Source: STC-113 sp964618565
Lineage (GTDB): Bacteria > Patescibacteriota > Gracilibacteria > BD1-5 > UBA2023
Length of the DNA stretch: 60,173 nucleotides
Direction of reading: 5' to 3'
Assembly: GCA_964618565.1 (NCBI GenBank)
Contig: CAZUBA010000008.1
Location: 1 to 60,173 of the forward strand
The position numbers and the translations under genes are program-made. The notes beneath the pieces were generated by a model that worked only from the letters and a program-made list of their open reading frames with translations, ran no database searches and was not told the DNA's origin. This document shows, piece after piece, positions 10,141 to 22,538 of this stretch. Positions within the stretch are counted from its first letter, which is position 1, and every line of letters begins with the position of its first letter.

Positions 10141-10178
10141 AATAAAATAAGACTTGGAAATCCAAGTCTTATTTTATT
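10141..10178. terminator. Bidirectional terminator
   Basis: Palindrome with arms AATAAAATAAGACTTGGA between the convergent protease gene and the minus-strand gene at 10174, whose stop codon lies inside it. Confidence 0.85.
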
Positions 10179-10611
10179 GTTTTTCCATGGCTTTCTGAAC
10201 GGCATCGATCATTTCAGGCGTAATATTCACCTTCGGCACATTCTTCTTTTTATTTTGGATTACATTTCAAGATTGAGTGATCTGATTATCAACATTATCC
10301 ATTTGTTGATTTACCATTTGCTGAATCTGTGAATTATTGGCAACATCGTTAAACATATTAGGATCGACATTCTGCATAGTCTTCTCTGCTGTCATCTGAA
10401 CTATCTTGCTCATTTTTGGTATGAGATACTCATCTGCGAGCTTGTCCAAATCAAGCGAAGGCACTATGATGAAGTAGAAATAAATGATTCAGCCATAAAC
10501 TATAAATTTGAAAGCAGTAAGAACAGCTCACATTCTAGCTTGATTCCTCATTTTTGAAAAAATATAATCTATCTTTTCTTTTTCCGTGTACTCACTGTCT
10601 TTTTTAAACAT
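10174..10611 (-). CDS. Small membrane protein, unknown
   Basis: 145 aa. A charged N-terminus is followed by one hydrophobic segment (VLTAFKFIVYGGIIYFYFIIV, about 31-51), then a hydrophilic Gln/Asn/Met-rich domain (FNDVANNSQIQQMVNQQMDN) and a basic tail. No family is recognised. It probably has its C-terminal part outside or peripheral to the membrane. Confidence 0.65.
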
Positions 10612-10665
10612 AACAGATTATTAATGGTTAATATTTTAGATAATACATTATTATAAATATTTTGT

Positions 10666-11460
10666 CTAGTTTCATATGAAATTCATGTCTTTATTTTCCA
10701 ATATTTCAATTAAGAAATTAGGATTAATTGGAGAGGATTCTAATTTTCTTCTTATGAAATCAATTCAATCCTTATGAAATCGAAGCGCATTATTTTTATC
10801 TTGGAAAAATTTCACCAATAGCTTAGTGTTGGCATTGAAGCTGAATTCAACCACATGAGGATTTATGAAGAAATCATCCATTGCAAACAAAAAATGATCT
10901 ATATCAATTTCAAATCTGAAAATGTTTATATATCTCCAAATATTTATAATCGGATCAAGTCTGTCTAAATATTTGAATAACAATAGTTCATTTGAGGTTT
11001 CAGAGTTTATTCAAGATGATAAATATGCTCAGAAATCCTTTTTTAATTCTCATTCAAAAGTATCTAAAATAAGCATGTTGGCTTTCATTTCTTCCAAATC
11101 CTTATCTTCTTTGGATTTATGAAGATCTTTTGCGAGATCTGACGTTGTAAAATATGGGGTATCTCAGATTATGGCCTCTGCCAAATCATGAAACGCAATG
11201 ATATCCGTTAGAGCCTTAATATCTACTTTCAATTCAGTCAAATCCATTAAGATATCAGCATTCCTTCATAGAGAAACAAGATGGTCATATACGGATCTTT
11301 TGGGAAGAATTATTCAATTTTTATCAAGACGCAGATGTTTTCAAGCTCTAGGAATTTTTTGGAGCTCATCAATCAATCTTAATCCAGATCAAGTGGTTGG
11401 GATAAGATATGTGTTAACTAATTCTAGTTTTTTGATGAGCAAATTTGAGATTTTTTCCAT
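10666..11460 (-). CDS. HD-domain hydrolase
   Basis: 264 aa. HD signature: His in SVYDHLVSLG (about 62), then IIAFHDLAEAIIGDTP (about 91-106), and a C-terminal Asp in KYLDRLDP. This is the pattern of YfbR-like or related HD nucleotidases and phosphohydrolases. The substrate cannot be read from sequence. Its ATG overlaps the polA stop (TAATG), so the two are co-translated, with polA upstream. Confidence 0.8.
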
Positions 11461-12872
11461 TATTTTGCCTCTTTCCAATTATTGCCAATTCAAGTCTCTA
11501 CAAATAATTTAGCATCAAAATCTACAACATTTTCCATTATTTGCTTTATTGAATCTTCTAGAAACAGTTCGTCTTTATGAATTTCAAATACAAGCTCATC
11601 ATGGACTTGCAATATCATCTTTGATTTATATTTTCGTTTTTTCAATAATTCAGCGATTTTTATCATTGCGATCTTTATCACATCAGCAGCAGTTCATTGG
11701 ATTGGCATATTTATAGCTTCCCTTTCGGCCTGCCCCTTCATGATCTTATTCGCATCATTAAGTCAGTTCACATACCTTCTTCTTCAAAAATATGTTTCAA
11801 CATATCAAGTTTCTCTGGCCTTTTCCAAAAGAGCTTCATAGTAATGCTTAACTCAAGAATATATCTCATAAAAAGTGTTTATATATGAGGTTGCCTCAGC
11901 TGGTGAAATATTTATTTGCTTAGAAAGTCAGAATCCTGAAATTCAATAAACAACTCAGAAATTAACAGTCTTAGCCCTTCTTCTTTGCTCTGAAGTGATT
12001 TTCGTCTCTTCTCAAAATAAAAATTTTGCCGTTTTCGTATGGATGTCTTCTCCGTTTATAAACGCATCCAAAAGAACCTTATCTCTGCTTAGATTGGCCA
12101 ATACCCTTAATTCGACCTGAGAATAATCGGCAACGAATATTTTGTAATCTGAAGAACTTGGGATAAAGCATGATTTGATTTCATCAGCATATCAGATTCA
12201 AGATGGTATATTCTGCAGATTCGGATTTTCACTTGATAATCTGCCAGTAACCGCTTGTGTCTGATTAAAAGTAGTATGCATCCTTTTTGTAAAAGGGTTC
12301 ATTGATTTCAAGAGTCATTCAACATAAGTCGTCAATAATTTCCTTAATCATCTATGCTCAAGGATGAGTGCCGCTATGGCATATTTTTCTCAAATCTGCT
12401 CCAAGACTTCATTGTCAACGCTGAATCATGTTTTTATCTTCTTATTAGTTGGGATGTTAAGCTTTTCAAAAAGAATAACCTGCAATTGCTTCGGTGAATT
12501 CAGGTTGAATCTCTCTCATACGAGCTCATAAATTTCAGTTTCCAGCAGATTTATCCTTTTTTCAATTTCTTGTCATATATTTTTTAGTCTTACGGAATCC
12601 AGCTTAAATCATTCATATTCCATATTTGAAAGAACCTCCAGCAATTGTGATTCCATAGAAAATATGAATTCCTGAGAAGGCGCAGGCTTTGAATAATCAA
12701 TATCAATAAGATGATTTGCCCAGGCAAAATAAGCCTTTTCATACGAGGCAGTCTTCTTCTCATTGCTCAGAATGAAATTGTCGCTTTGTTCTATAAAAGT
12801 CTTGAAATCAGTATTTCTGAATCTAGGCGCAAAGATATATTCCTTTAGCTTTATGTCATAGAATTTAGTCAT
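11460..12872 (-). CDS. polA: DNA polymerase I, polymerase domain only
   Basis: 470 aa against about 900 for E. coli PolA. Family A motifs: A is VADYSQVELRVLA, B is RRRAKTVNFGVVYG, C is QVHDELVFE. Thumb and fingers are present (FNLNSPKQLQVILFEKL, TGRLSSENPNLQNIP). The 5' nuclease is absent, and only about 60 residues precede the thumb, so the 3'-5' exonuclease domain is also missing. It is likely the gap-filling enzyme, with primer removal done by another nuclease. ATG at 12870-12872 is the only good start. Confidence 0.95.
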
Positions 12873-13063
12873 GTTTTTTGGAATTTAAATTAGAATAAGA
12901 GTATGGTTTTTGATGTTTTTTGCAAGTCAGTATTGAAATTTAAAAGCACTAATTATCAAAAAATGGCTTAGATTTGTTTTATGATTGGATTTATGATAGA
13001 ATTTTAATATGATTTTGATAAAAAAAATCTGACAATGATAAATTATCAATAATAATAGAAATT

Positions 13064-14281
13064 ATGAGAAATGGGATTTGAGAAGATCTTAAGAATATCG
13101 GAAAGCCTAAAAAGCCTAAGAATCATGCTTTAAGATGAGTCGCTTCAAGCAAGGTCGCTAAAATCCTTATTTGAATATGAGTAATAGGAGCAGTTTGAAC
13201 TTCTGTTTATAATTCGAAGCTTAAAAAAAATGAGTTTACAGACGAGCCGTATAAAATTGAAAAAAAAGAAAGCAATTTTAAGTATGATGAAGCTAGAATT
13301 GAATTCTGGGACGATAATGATGAATACTTTGCAAAATGATATTCGCCAAAAAAAGAATTTCACATAGTTTCTGATTCTTGAAAAAAAGTTAAGATAAAAA
13401 TAATCCATGACGCTTGACTTGATTTTTATAAAGTGACGAAAGATGACATAAAGACTGAAATCATACACACATGAAAATTCAAATTAGTTCCCGACAAAGC
13501 CAAAAGGAAAGTTGTAAAAGGAAAATCAAAAAAAGATAAAAAAACAAAACCTATCATGAAGAAGGTTGAAATAGTGACTGTGAAGAAAGTGCTTGATTTT
13601 GATAAGATTATTTCAAAGATTTCTCAATTGGATAGATTCAAATATCTTGGAAGGAAAGAATATGACAGGGATAATCCTGGCAATAAGACACAATCTTTTA
13701 ATATTTGAAAACAGGATGCAGTAAAAGATAACATGCTGTTGCCGATTCCATTAGATTCAAGAAACAGAGAGATAAGTGATGCAAAATTTGCATTTTATTG
13801 CAAAAGAGCAATAGAGGATATGAAATCAAATCAAAAATATTCAGTAAAAACAAAAGAATTTATAGATTTAGCCTGATGAGAAAAGAATCTAGTGGCTATA
13901 ATGGTTGCATTTGCAAGAAGCGAGACATCTGAAGATTTTCGTTTTTTCACCCAAAAGATATGATTCAACGAGCTTCATAGATGGGAAGAGAGATATCGGT
14001 CATTCTCCTTCACATATTACCACATTCTCATGGATTGACCATGATTCAAAGCTCGATTAAAACTGAATCTCACCGAATGACAATGCTATCATCCGCAGAA
14101 TGCCTGAATGCTATTTCTGTGATATTGGATAGAGAAAACGAACTGAAACCTTAATAGATATTTCCCTTTGAATTCACCTGAAAGAATCCGTAAGGCTTGA
14201 GCGGTATTCAATTGATCAGCATCATATGCACCAAAATTCAAGGCCAATCTAGGCCACTCAAAGAAGATTCTTGGAATCTAA
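13064..14281 (+). CDS. Membrane-anchored protein with lysozyme-like C-terminus
   Basis: 405 aa. A basic N-terminus and one transmembrane helix (AKILIGIGVIGAVGTSVY) are followed by a Lys-rich stretch. The C-terminal domain (about 260-405) contains VAIMVAFARSETSED and later KAGAVFNGSASYAPKFKANL. These resemble the catalytic-Glu and Asn-Gly...Tyr motifs of lytic transglycosylases and lysozymes. I infer a peptidoglycan-acting enzyme, with moderate doubt. The next gene, an ABC exporter, starts 39 bp downstream. Confidence 0.55.
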
Positions 14282-14320
14282 TCCTTAAGAAAACAATAGA
14301 AATTAAATGATGATAAAGGG

Positions 14321-16057
14321 ATGATAATAGAATTTTACTCAAAACTCAAGATTCTCTTGAGCCCATTAAGATATATCAAGAAGAATCTTTCATTGAATCT
14401 TGTTTGAGAATTATATGACTGATTCCAATCGATTTATTTAGTGCAAGTACTCGCATATTTGGTCGCTGCAATTCAGGCAAAAGATCTGGATAGTTTCTAT
14501 TTTTGGATATTCATATTCATTATCGTTGAAGCTTTCGCCTATTTCTTCACATTCGTAGCAACTACATATTTCGTAAAATCTTTTTATTCGATGTGACATA
14601 CTTTGCATACGATTTATCTACGGAAATTCATAAATCTTGATAATAATAAGATTGATATGTTATGAACTTGAAGGTCATTCAGCATCATATCAAAATGAGT
14701 CGATAGTTGGATTGAGATAGTCCTCGCCAAGTGAATAAATGTCCTTACCTGAATTTTATCGATAATTTATGCTTTTTGAATAATTGCATTTACTGTTTGA
14801 TTTTCATATTTATTGATTATCTTAGCGATATTTTTCTTATTATTCCTCATCATCGTCTATTGAAATAGCCTTTCGCTGAAATACAGGAGGGTAAGGAAAG
14901 AAATAACTACAGAATATGACAGGAGTCTATTCAAGATAATCTCTTCTAAATTTGAAATACTCCAGAATAACAGGATTGAAAATGAAAATAAGAAATTGTT
15001 AGGATTTCTGAAAACTATCGTATGATTATCGGTAAAGGAAGAAATATTTACAAGTTCATGGAATGTCGCTGTCAGATTCATCTTTGCAATCATTCAACTC
15101 ATAATATTCTTCTGGCTATGATTATGAGTGATAAGATGAGAGATTAGCTTCTCTTATTTCATATTGGTCAATTGACTGATCGGCGTGATAAATAAATATG
15201 TTTGGTGATTTTCCAGAGAAATAAGGTCTATATGAGTCCAGATGGTGAATGTTGACAAGCTTCTTGAAACTTTTGATTATATCGATGAGATAAAATGAAT
15301 AAATAATCCTACCCCCTTCAATTATTGCAAATGAAATATTTGCATCAGGAATCTTAATTTCTGATATTCAAGTCAGAATATTTTCACCGATTTTTCAGCC
15401 GATATAAGATGAAATGCAAAGACCGCACTTGTCTGAGACTCATGAAGCGGAAAGACAACACTCATGAAATTAGTGGCTTGATATATAAATCCTACAGCAT
15501 GAGAAATAATCGTGGACGAACAGAATGTCTGAGATATCAATCTCATATCTTATTACAAGAATATCTGATATCTCACTCAAGATCCATCTGTTTTTGACGG
15601 CACGATTATGGAAAATTTGACTTATGCCCTTGACAGAGAACCGACTCAAAAAGAAATCGATGAAACAATAAGAAATTCCAAATGTGAATTCATATCTGAA
15701 TTGCCAAATGGAATGGACACGGAGATAGGTGAAAGATGAATAAAATTGTCAGGAGGACAGAAGCAAAGGTTGGCTATTGCAAAAATAATGCTTAAAAATC
15801 CGAATATAATCCTTCTTGATGAGCCGACTTCGGCTCTCGATAGCATATCTGAACAAGTGGTATCAGAAGCTCTTCATAATCTATTCAGATGAAGAACAGT
15901 ACTCGTGATAGCACATCGCCTTCAGACTGTAAAAGAAGCTGACGATATAATAGTCCTCAAGAAGTGACAGATTATAGAAAGATGAACTCATTCAGAACTA
16001 TCCCAGATTGAGAATTGAGAATATAAGAAGATGCTTGATCTGCAGACCAGCTTTTAA
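14321..16057 (+). CDS. ABC exporter, fused permease and ATPase
   Basis: 578 aa. The N-terminal 320 residues hold about six membrane helices of the type-1 exporter fold. The ATPase has Walker A GDSGSGKTTL (two of its glycines are UGA), Q-loop YLTQDP, signature LSGGQKQRLAIAK, Walker B IILLDEPTSALD and H-loop IAHRLQTV. It acts as a homodimer or half-transporter in the cytoplasmic membrane, exporting lipid, peptide or drug; the substrate is unknown. The purine-rich AAAGGG before ATG 14321 supports this start. Confidence 0.93.
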
Positions 16058-16070
16058 AAGTGATATTATC

Positions 16071-17198
16071 TTATAAATATTCTTTTCAATAATCTACTAA
16101 TCCCATAGCCTCTCTCAGTGTCCTTATTAATTTTTGTCATTCTGCTCTGGCATTCTTTGATCATTTTTCAATTGAGGCGACGACTATATCCATGTGATTC
16201 TTATAATATTCCCTTCTTTCTCTTATTGGTGATATGAATTCCTCAAGGACTTCAATCAAGAGCTTCTTGATTTCTCAATCCCCGACTGATTCAGGTCATC
16301 ATTCGACATATCTTTTTTTCAATTGATCCAAATGTTCTTTATTTTTATAAAAAATATCCAGATACATAAACGCAACGTGATTAGATATATCTCATTTTGA
16401 ATCTATATTTATTTTACCTGGATCAGTATACATTTTATTTACCTGTTCTTTGATTTCTTTTGGAGTTGCTGTAAGATAGATCGTATTCCCCAGGCTTTTA
16501 CTCATCTTATTATTGCCATCTATTCATACTAATCTAGGAGTTTCAGACACAAGAACCTTTGGTATGGGAAAATTGGTGCCGTACATCGTGTTGATTTTTT
16601 TGATGACTTTTCTAGATAATTCAATATGAGGAATTTGATCTTCTCATACTGGAACTATTTCTCATCAAAGAAGCATTATATCAGCAACTTGACTGACGGG
16701 ATAATTAATGAAGCCTAGAGAAATTGAATTATTTTCACTTTCTCTTGATTCGATTTTTTTCATTTCTTCTTTCAGAGTCGGATTATTAGTTGCAAGCGAG
16801 TAAGGGACGAACATAGTCAGATAATTGAAAAGCTCTGCAAATTCCGGTACGTAACTCTGCACTATGAAATTGCTTTTTTCAGGATCAAGTCAAACAGCAA
16901 GCCAATCTATAACCATATCAATAACAGATGCTCTCAAAATTTCTGTTTCTCATAAATGATCTCAAAGCACTTGATAATCTGCAATCAAGAAATTAGTTTT
17001 TACATTGCTGCATTCTTGCAATTTTATCCAGTTATTCAGTGCTCAGACATAATGTCCTAAATGTAGTCTTCCGCTTGGACGTGCTCATGTCAAACAAGTT
17101 AAGACCTTGTCTCAGGCTTTTTCTTTCAGATTCTCAAATCCCCTTATTATATGAGGCAATTCTCAAGTAGCCTTATCTCATGTTATTAATTTTTCCAT
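16071..17198 (-). CDS. trpS: Tryptophanyl-tRNA synthetase
   Basis: 375 aa. HIGH box GRLHLGHYVGAL and KMSKS box GNNKMSKSLGN; LIADYQVLGDH and GEDQIPHIELSRK are the family's tryptophan-pocket and dimer motifs. It charges tRNA-Trp. Accurate Trp charging matters here because UGA, a common near-cognate for tRNA-Trp, is a sense codon for Gly. It converges with the ABC gene, 13 bp away. Confidence 0.97.
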
Positions 17199-17251
17199 GT
17201 TTTTTTGATTAATTGGATTTAGTATATTCAATAATTGGGTAAAATACAAAT

Positions 17252-18259
17252 CTACTGTATATTTCTATCAATTTCATTTTTTAGTCATTCAAGCAATTTT
17301 CTTTTTTTACTCTCAGCCGGCAGAGCTTCTGCCATGTGTCATAATCTTGAGCTAAGGGCAAAATATTTCTGTTTTCTTGTCATACTGTCGACGCTGGCAA
17401 ATCTCTCATCTAACTGTTTTTTAAGTTTTTCTGCTGCTCTTTTTGTAACCGGATCTTCATTCACAACTGTTTTGGCCGGATAATTCTTGTCTGGAATTAT
17501 TATCCAGCTATCCATTATATCTCTTCATGGTCACCTAATATATTTGCCATTATGAATCATGGCAGTGGAACCGCCTCAATCCAAATTAACAGCATTATGA
17601 CAACCGAATTTTTTTAAAATTCCTGGAACTTGGTATATGGTCACTCATTCGATTCATCCCATAAAAATAGAATTTCCGTCTTCCGTTGAACAGATGAAAT
17701 TCTTTAAGCTTTTTGATTTCATCTTAGCATCAATCGCTCCAGATATATCTATTTTTGAAATTCAATCCTGAAGCAACAGAGGATGATTGCCGATTCAATT
17801 GAAAATATCTCATCTTCTGTCAAAATTAAGAGTTTTTCAGATTAAAAAATCATCATTTCTTCATCTTGAATAATCATGAGCTTTCTGGAACAAGAAAGGA
17901 TTCTGATATATGTCGAGAGCAAAAATTACCCGCTCAGGACCCGTGTCATCTTTTGAATAACTCCAATCATAGGAATTAGAAATCCTATCGGCATAAGTCT
18001 TGTTTCAAGTTGGACATAAAGATTTGTAATCTGCAGGACAAAAATAGGCTCAATTCATTCAGCTTATTCATCCGTATCTCTTAATCATAGATTCAAGGCT
18101 TTCTCCTTTTTCAGATACTCATACTATAATCTTAAATCCTGTATTCTTGATAACTTTTATTGCCCTGATCTTATATCATTCGACATTTGTATCGATAAGA
18201 ATATTGGCAGAAACTGGAAATGGAAACAGTAATAACAATAATATTAATGATTTTTTCAT
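17252..18259 (-). CDS. Exported phosphodiester glycosidase (NAGPA domain)
   Basis: 335 aa. Signal peptide MKKSLILLLLLFPFPVSA. NAGPA-family hallmarks: GGISGMNGAYFCPADY, and later NAVNLDGGGSTAMIHNGKYI. Known relatives cleave sugar-phosphodiester links (uncovering enzyme and bacterial wall or exopolysaccharide enzymes). Probably extracellular. The C-terminus is a charged helical tail. It ends 53 bp upstream of the trpS start, so they may be co-transcribed. Confidence 0.85.
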
Positions 18260-18300
18260 ATTTATATTTGTTTAAAATTCAATGATAGAAGTATATATTA

Positions 18301-18753
18301 TTATTTTTGTGCGTCAATTATCATCTTCTGGATTTCAATTAGTTCAGAATCGCTCATTTTAGGTCATTCTACAGTTGTAATATATCAGACATATTCTTTA
18401 TAAAATTCAATATGATCGGACCAGATGTCAGTTTCCGAAGCGAGATTGCCATGGAGAGGATAGAGTTTCGAATGCACATGAGCAACTCATGTTCATTCGA
18501 AAACCAATGAAATTCTTGGCGTGTTAAAGGCTTTCTCTAATATCTTGGCAACTTTTTTGGAGGCATCCATCAGTCAAACATATTCTTTATCATCAAGTCA
18601 AAATATATAATCTCCTATATTTATCTTCGGTATTACAATTGTTACTCAAGGCGTATTTGGAAATGGAGTTAAGAAGGCAAGATAATTCTCATCCTCCCAG
18701 ATTTTCCAGTTTGGAATTTCATTCTTCATGATTCTATCAAAGATTGTAGCCAT
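18301..18753 (-). CDS. HIT-family hydrolase
   Basis: 150 aa. N-terminus typical of HIT proteins (TIFDRIMKNEIPNWKIWEDENYLAFLTPFPNTPG) and a histidine motif AHVHSKLYPLHG, in which Lys replaces the third His. It likely acts on nucleotide conjugates. Its first 20 nt overlap the end of the upstream PHP gene, indicating one transcript. Confidence 0.85.
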
Positions 18754-19411
18754 AATTATTTTTTAAAAAATCATATCAAATCTTCTTGTTATCCCTTAAT
18801 TCACTTAATGTATGGGCGTCAGAATTCACATACAAATATTTTGCCCTATTCAGCATTTTATCGAGCTTATCTAAATCAGTTTTTCAATTTACATAATTGC
18901 TGCAGTTGAATTCCATCGGCAAATCATATTCATTTGCTACTGTTATTAACTTCTCGATATCAAGATGATCTCACCATGCTTTCATACAAGGATGTCAAAT
19001 GAACTTGATGTCTTTATGATGGCGAATTATGGCATTCTCATATGCCTTGTTTATATCTTTGGGGTTTCATTTATAAATATTAAAATGTGCTGATAATATC
19101 ATAAAATCTCATGTTTTCTCTTGGATGTGATTACAAATATCTCATGCTTCATTAATCAAATCTCATTCAACTCAAAATGTAACTTCAACATCATTCCACA
19201 CATTTGACCATCTGGCTGAAACGAAAGATCTTAGAGTTTTTTTCGGAATATGAAGAAAGTCCAATGTAGCCTGACAATGATCAGTTATTGCAATTTTTTT
19301 CAATCAGATTTCTTTTGAAAATCTTATGATTTCATCGATGCTGCTCATTCAATCAGAATATTCAAAACTGTGAATATGATAATCCTCCTCTTTAGAATTC
19401 AGAATTTTCAT
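18734..19411 (-). CDS. PHP-domain phosphoesterase
   Basis: 225 aa. Metal-binding PHP motifs: EDYHIHSFEYSDG at the start, IAITDHC, then ILSAHFNIY, FIGHPCMKAW and YVNSDAHTL near the end. This matches histidinol-phosphatase-like or nucleoside-phosphate PHP hydrolases. The rest of His biosynthesis is not here, so the histidinol phosphate role is unproven. It overlaps the HIT gene by 20 nt. Confidence 0.85.
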
Positions 19412-19514
19412 GAAATTGCTTTGATTAATTTATACGCAGATTATTTAAATATTTTATATGTCAATTTATCTTATCAATCAATCATTATATGTACAGGCGC
19501 GATTAATCGCGTCT

Positions 19515-22364
19515 CTACACAACGATGCTTAATAATTTATTCTTCACGTAAACAATTTTTTTGATTTCAGCGCCCGAAGTATATTTCTTTACTGCCTCGC
19601 TTGCGAATGCTTTTTCTTTGATGATTTCTTCTGGCGAATCGAATTCCGCTTCTATCTCATCTCTGACTTTTCAATTTATCTGGATAGCAATCTTCACAAC
19701 TTTATCAACTAATTTTGCATTATCATATTCCGGCCAATTCTGTAAGTGTATGGATTCTTTTTTTCATAATGCCTCCCATAATTCCTCTGTAATATGTGGA
19801 GCATAAGGAGATAATAGGATAAGCAATTTCTCATAATACTTGCTGTTAACTTCATTTTCCTTATCAAGCGCATTTGTATAGATCATCAATTGAGAAATTG
19901 CCGTATTCACGCCAAAAACCGCAGTATCATCTCATACTTTTTTAATCGTCTTATTCATCATCACATCAAGCTCATCTTTATTTCAAACTTTGTCTGATAC
20001 TTTTGATTGCATATTCCAGACTTTGTCCAAAAATCTTTTCACTCAAATGATATTCTGAGAATTCCATGGCTTCATATCTTCAAGTGCGCCCATGAACATA
20101 ACATAAAGCCTTGTCGCATCAGCTCAATATTCCGGAACTACAGAATCGGGATTTACGACATTTCATAAAGACTTGCTCATCTTACGGCCGTCTTCTGCCA
20201 ATACCGTTCATTGATGCCTTAATTTAATGAAAGGCTCTCTGAAATTCACATATCCGAATTTATTAAGCGCTTTTGTGAAGAATCTAGCATAAAGGAGATG
20301 CAAGACTGTGTGTTCTGCTCATCCCATATACATGTCAACAGGCAGCCATTTTTCCAAAGATTCTTTTGATGCGAATGCGCTATCGTTTTTTGGATCAGGA
20401 AAACGTAAGTAATACCAACTGGAACAAACGAACGTATCCATAGTATCTGATTCTCTTCTTGCTTTTTTTCCGCATTTAGGACAATTAACTTCATGAAATG
20501 ATTTGGAATTTACTAGCGGAGACTCTCATGTCGGCTTAAAATCCACATCTGTCGGCAAAACTACCGGCAAATCCTTTTCTGGTACGCTTACTTCTCAACA
20601 ATCATCGCAATAGATTATAGGAATCGGTGAACCCCAATATCTTTGACGGCTTATAAGCCAATCTCTTAGCTTATAATTTGTTTTTCTTGTTCAGATTCAT
20701 TTCTCTTCAACCCATTTTCACATTTTCTCTCTTGCTTCTTCTGATGTCAGTCCAGTATATTCTCAAGAATCAACAAGCACTCAGTCATCAGTAAAAGCCC
20801 CTGCTCATTTCTCTAGACAAGTCACAAAATAATTATTTATCTCAAGGTTTATGTATTTATTCAATTCTTTGCCATTAATCCAAGCTAATTCATGCATTTG
20901 CTTTTCTTGCTCAGAAATGTCTGCCTTATTTGAACCAGTAAGCTTGAATACCAATCAATTTGCAACTTGGTATCTATTGACTCATTTGTGAGATGCATAA
21001 TAAAGCGCATGTGCTTCAAAAGGCAATTGTCCGATAAACTTAACATCTGTGTATCCTGTTTCTTCTACTATTTCCCTAATTCACGCTGCTACAATATCTT
21101 CTCATTCGTCAACTCAGCCTATTATATTGGACTTCCATCAGAAATCCTTCCAATCAAGGCATAGAAATTTATCTTCTGACCAATGTTTCACTATGGCATA
21201 GATTGTTTTTCGTTTTTCTGTGTTTTTATCATCTCTTATCGCATCCTTTCAAGTTATACTCTTAAAATAAGGTGCAATTGATTGTGGAATTGGCAGATTG
21301 TATTTCTTAGCAAATTCGTAATCTCTCTCATCATGAGCAGGAACAGCCATAACTGCTCAAGTTCAATAATTCGATAATACATAATCTCAGATAAAAACTT
21401 TAATTTCTTCATTATTGAAAGGATTGATAGCAGTTACTCAATCCAATAATTCTCAAGATTTATCTTTATTCAATTGAGTTCTTTCCAGTTCAGTCTTCTT
21501 ACCGGTTTCTTTAATATAATTTTCAACCTTATCCCAATTTCTGATAAGCGGTTTTAATTTTTCAAGCAAAGGGCTTTCTGGAGATATTACGACATAAGTC
21601 ATTCAAAAAACCGTATCAACTCTGGTAGTATAAACCTTTATCTTTTCTTCTGAATCCGCAACATCCATATCAAATTCTACTCAAACCGACTTCCCTATCC
21701 AATTCTTTTGAGCGGACACAGTAGAAGATGGCCAATCGATAAGAGATAGATCGTCTATCAATTCTTCTGCAAAATCAGTAATCTTAAAAAACCATTGTTC
21801 CAGATTTTTTTGGATGACTTCATTTTTACATCTTTCACAGATTCCTCATTCTGCTTGCTCATTTGCAAGAACAGTCTGACAAGAATTGCACCAATTTACT
21901 TTAGCCTTCTTCTTATACGCCAATCAATTCTTATATAAAAACAAGAAAAACCATTGAGTCCACTTGTAATATAGAGGACTTGAAGTATCGATTTCCTTTG
22001 TCCAATCATAAGCAAATCCGAGACTCTTTATCTGACGAGTAAAAATAGCAATATTTTCAGGAGTCTGATATTGGGGATGAATTCAAGTTTTTATTGCATA
22101 ATTTTCTGCAGGCAGTCAAAATGCATCCCATCACATCGGATGAAGAACATTATATCCCTTCATTCTCATGAAACGAGAATAAATATCGGTTGCGGTATAA
22201 TTTTCCATATGTCACATATGCAATCCTGCTCCGCTTGGATAAGGAAACATGTCTAGAACATAGTATTTTTCTTTGTCTGAGTCATCCCTTGAATTTGCAT
22301 AAACGGAATTCTCCCAATTAGCTTGCCATTTCTTCTCGATTGCCGCGAAATCGTATTTCTTCAT
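19515..22364 (-). CDS. leuS: Leucyl-tRNA synthetase with inserted Nudix domain
   Basis: 949 aa against about 860 in E. coli. HIGH box GLHMGHMEN (49-52), zinc-like cysteines WCNSCQTVLAN...GICERC, and KMSKS in DGRKMSKSLGN (about 725). The editing domain is interrupted at about residues 365-515 by a complete Nudix module with the box GGVDEGEDIVAAGIREIVEETG, all catalytic residues present. The editing domain then resumes at AFTDDGVLVDSGEYTGL. It charges tRNA-Leu; the role of the Nudix part is unknown. A GCGCGATTAATCGCG hairpin overlaps the TAG region. Confidence 0.96.
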
Positions 22365-22538
22365 ATTTTTTTAAGTAAAAATTAAGTATACGCTCTATGA
22401 TAATGAAAAACAAAATAAAAAAAAGTTTATTTTCTGAGAACCTATCCGGAAATAAATCTTTTTTAACTTTGCAATAAATTCGATAATATGTTTTACTGTA
22501 AGTAGTGTAAGATTTGCTTAAATATTTAATTTGCAATT

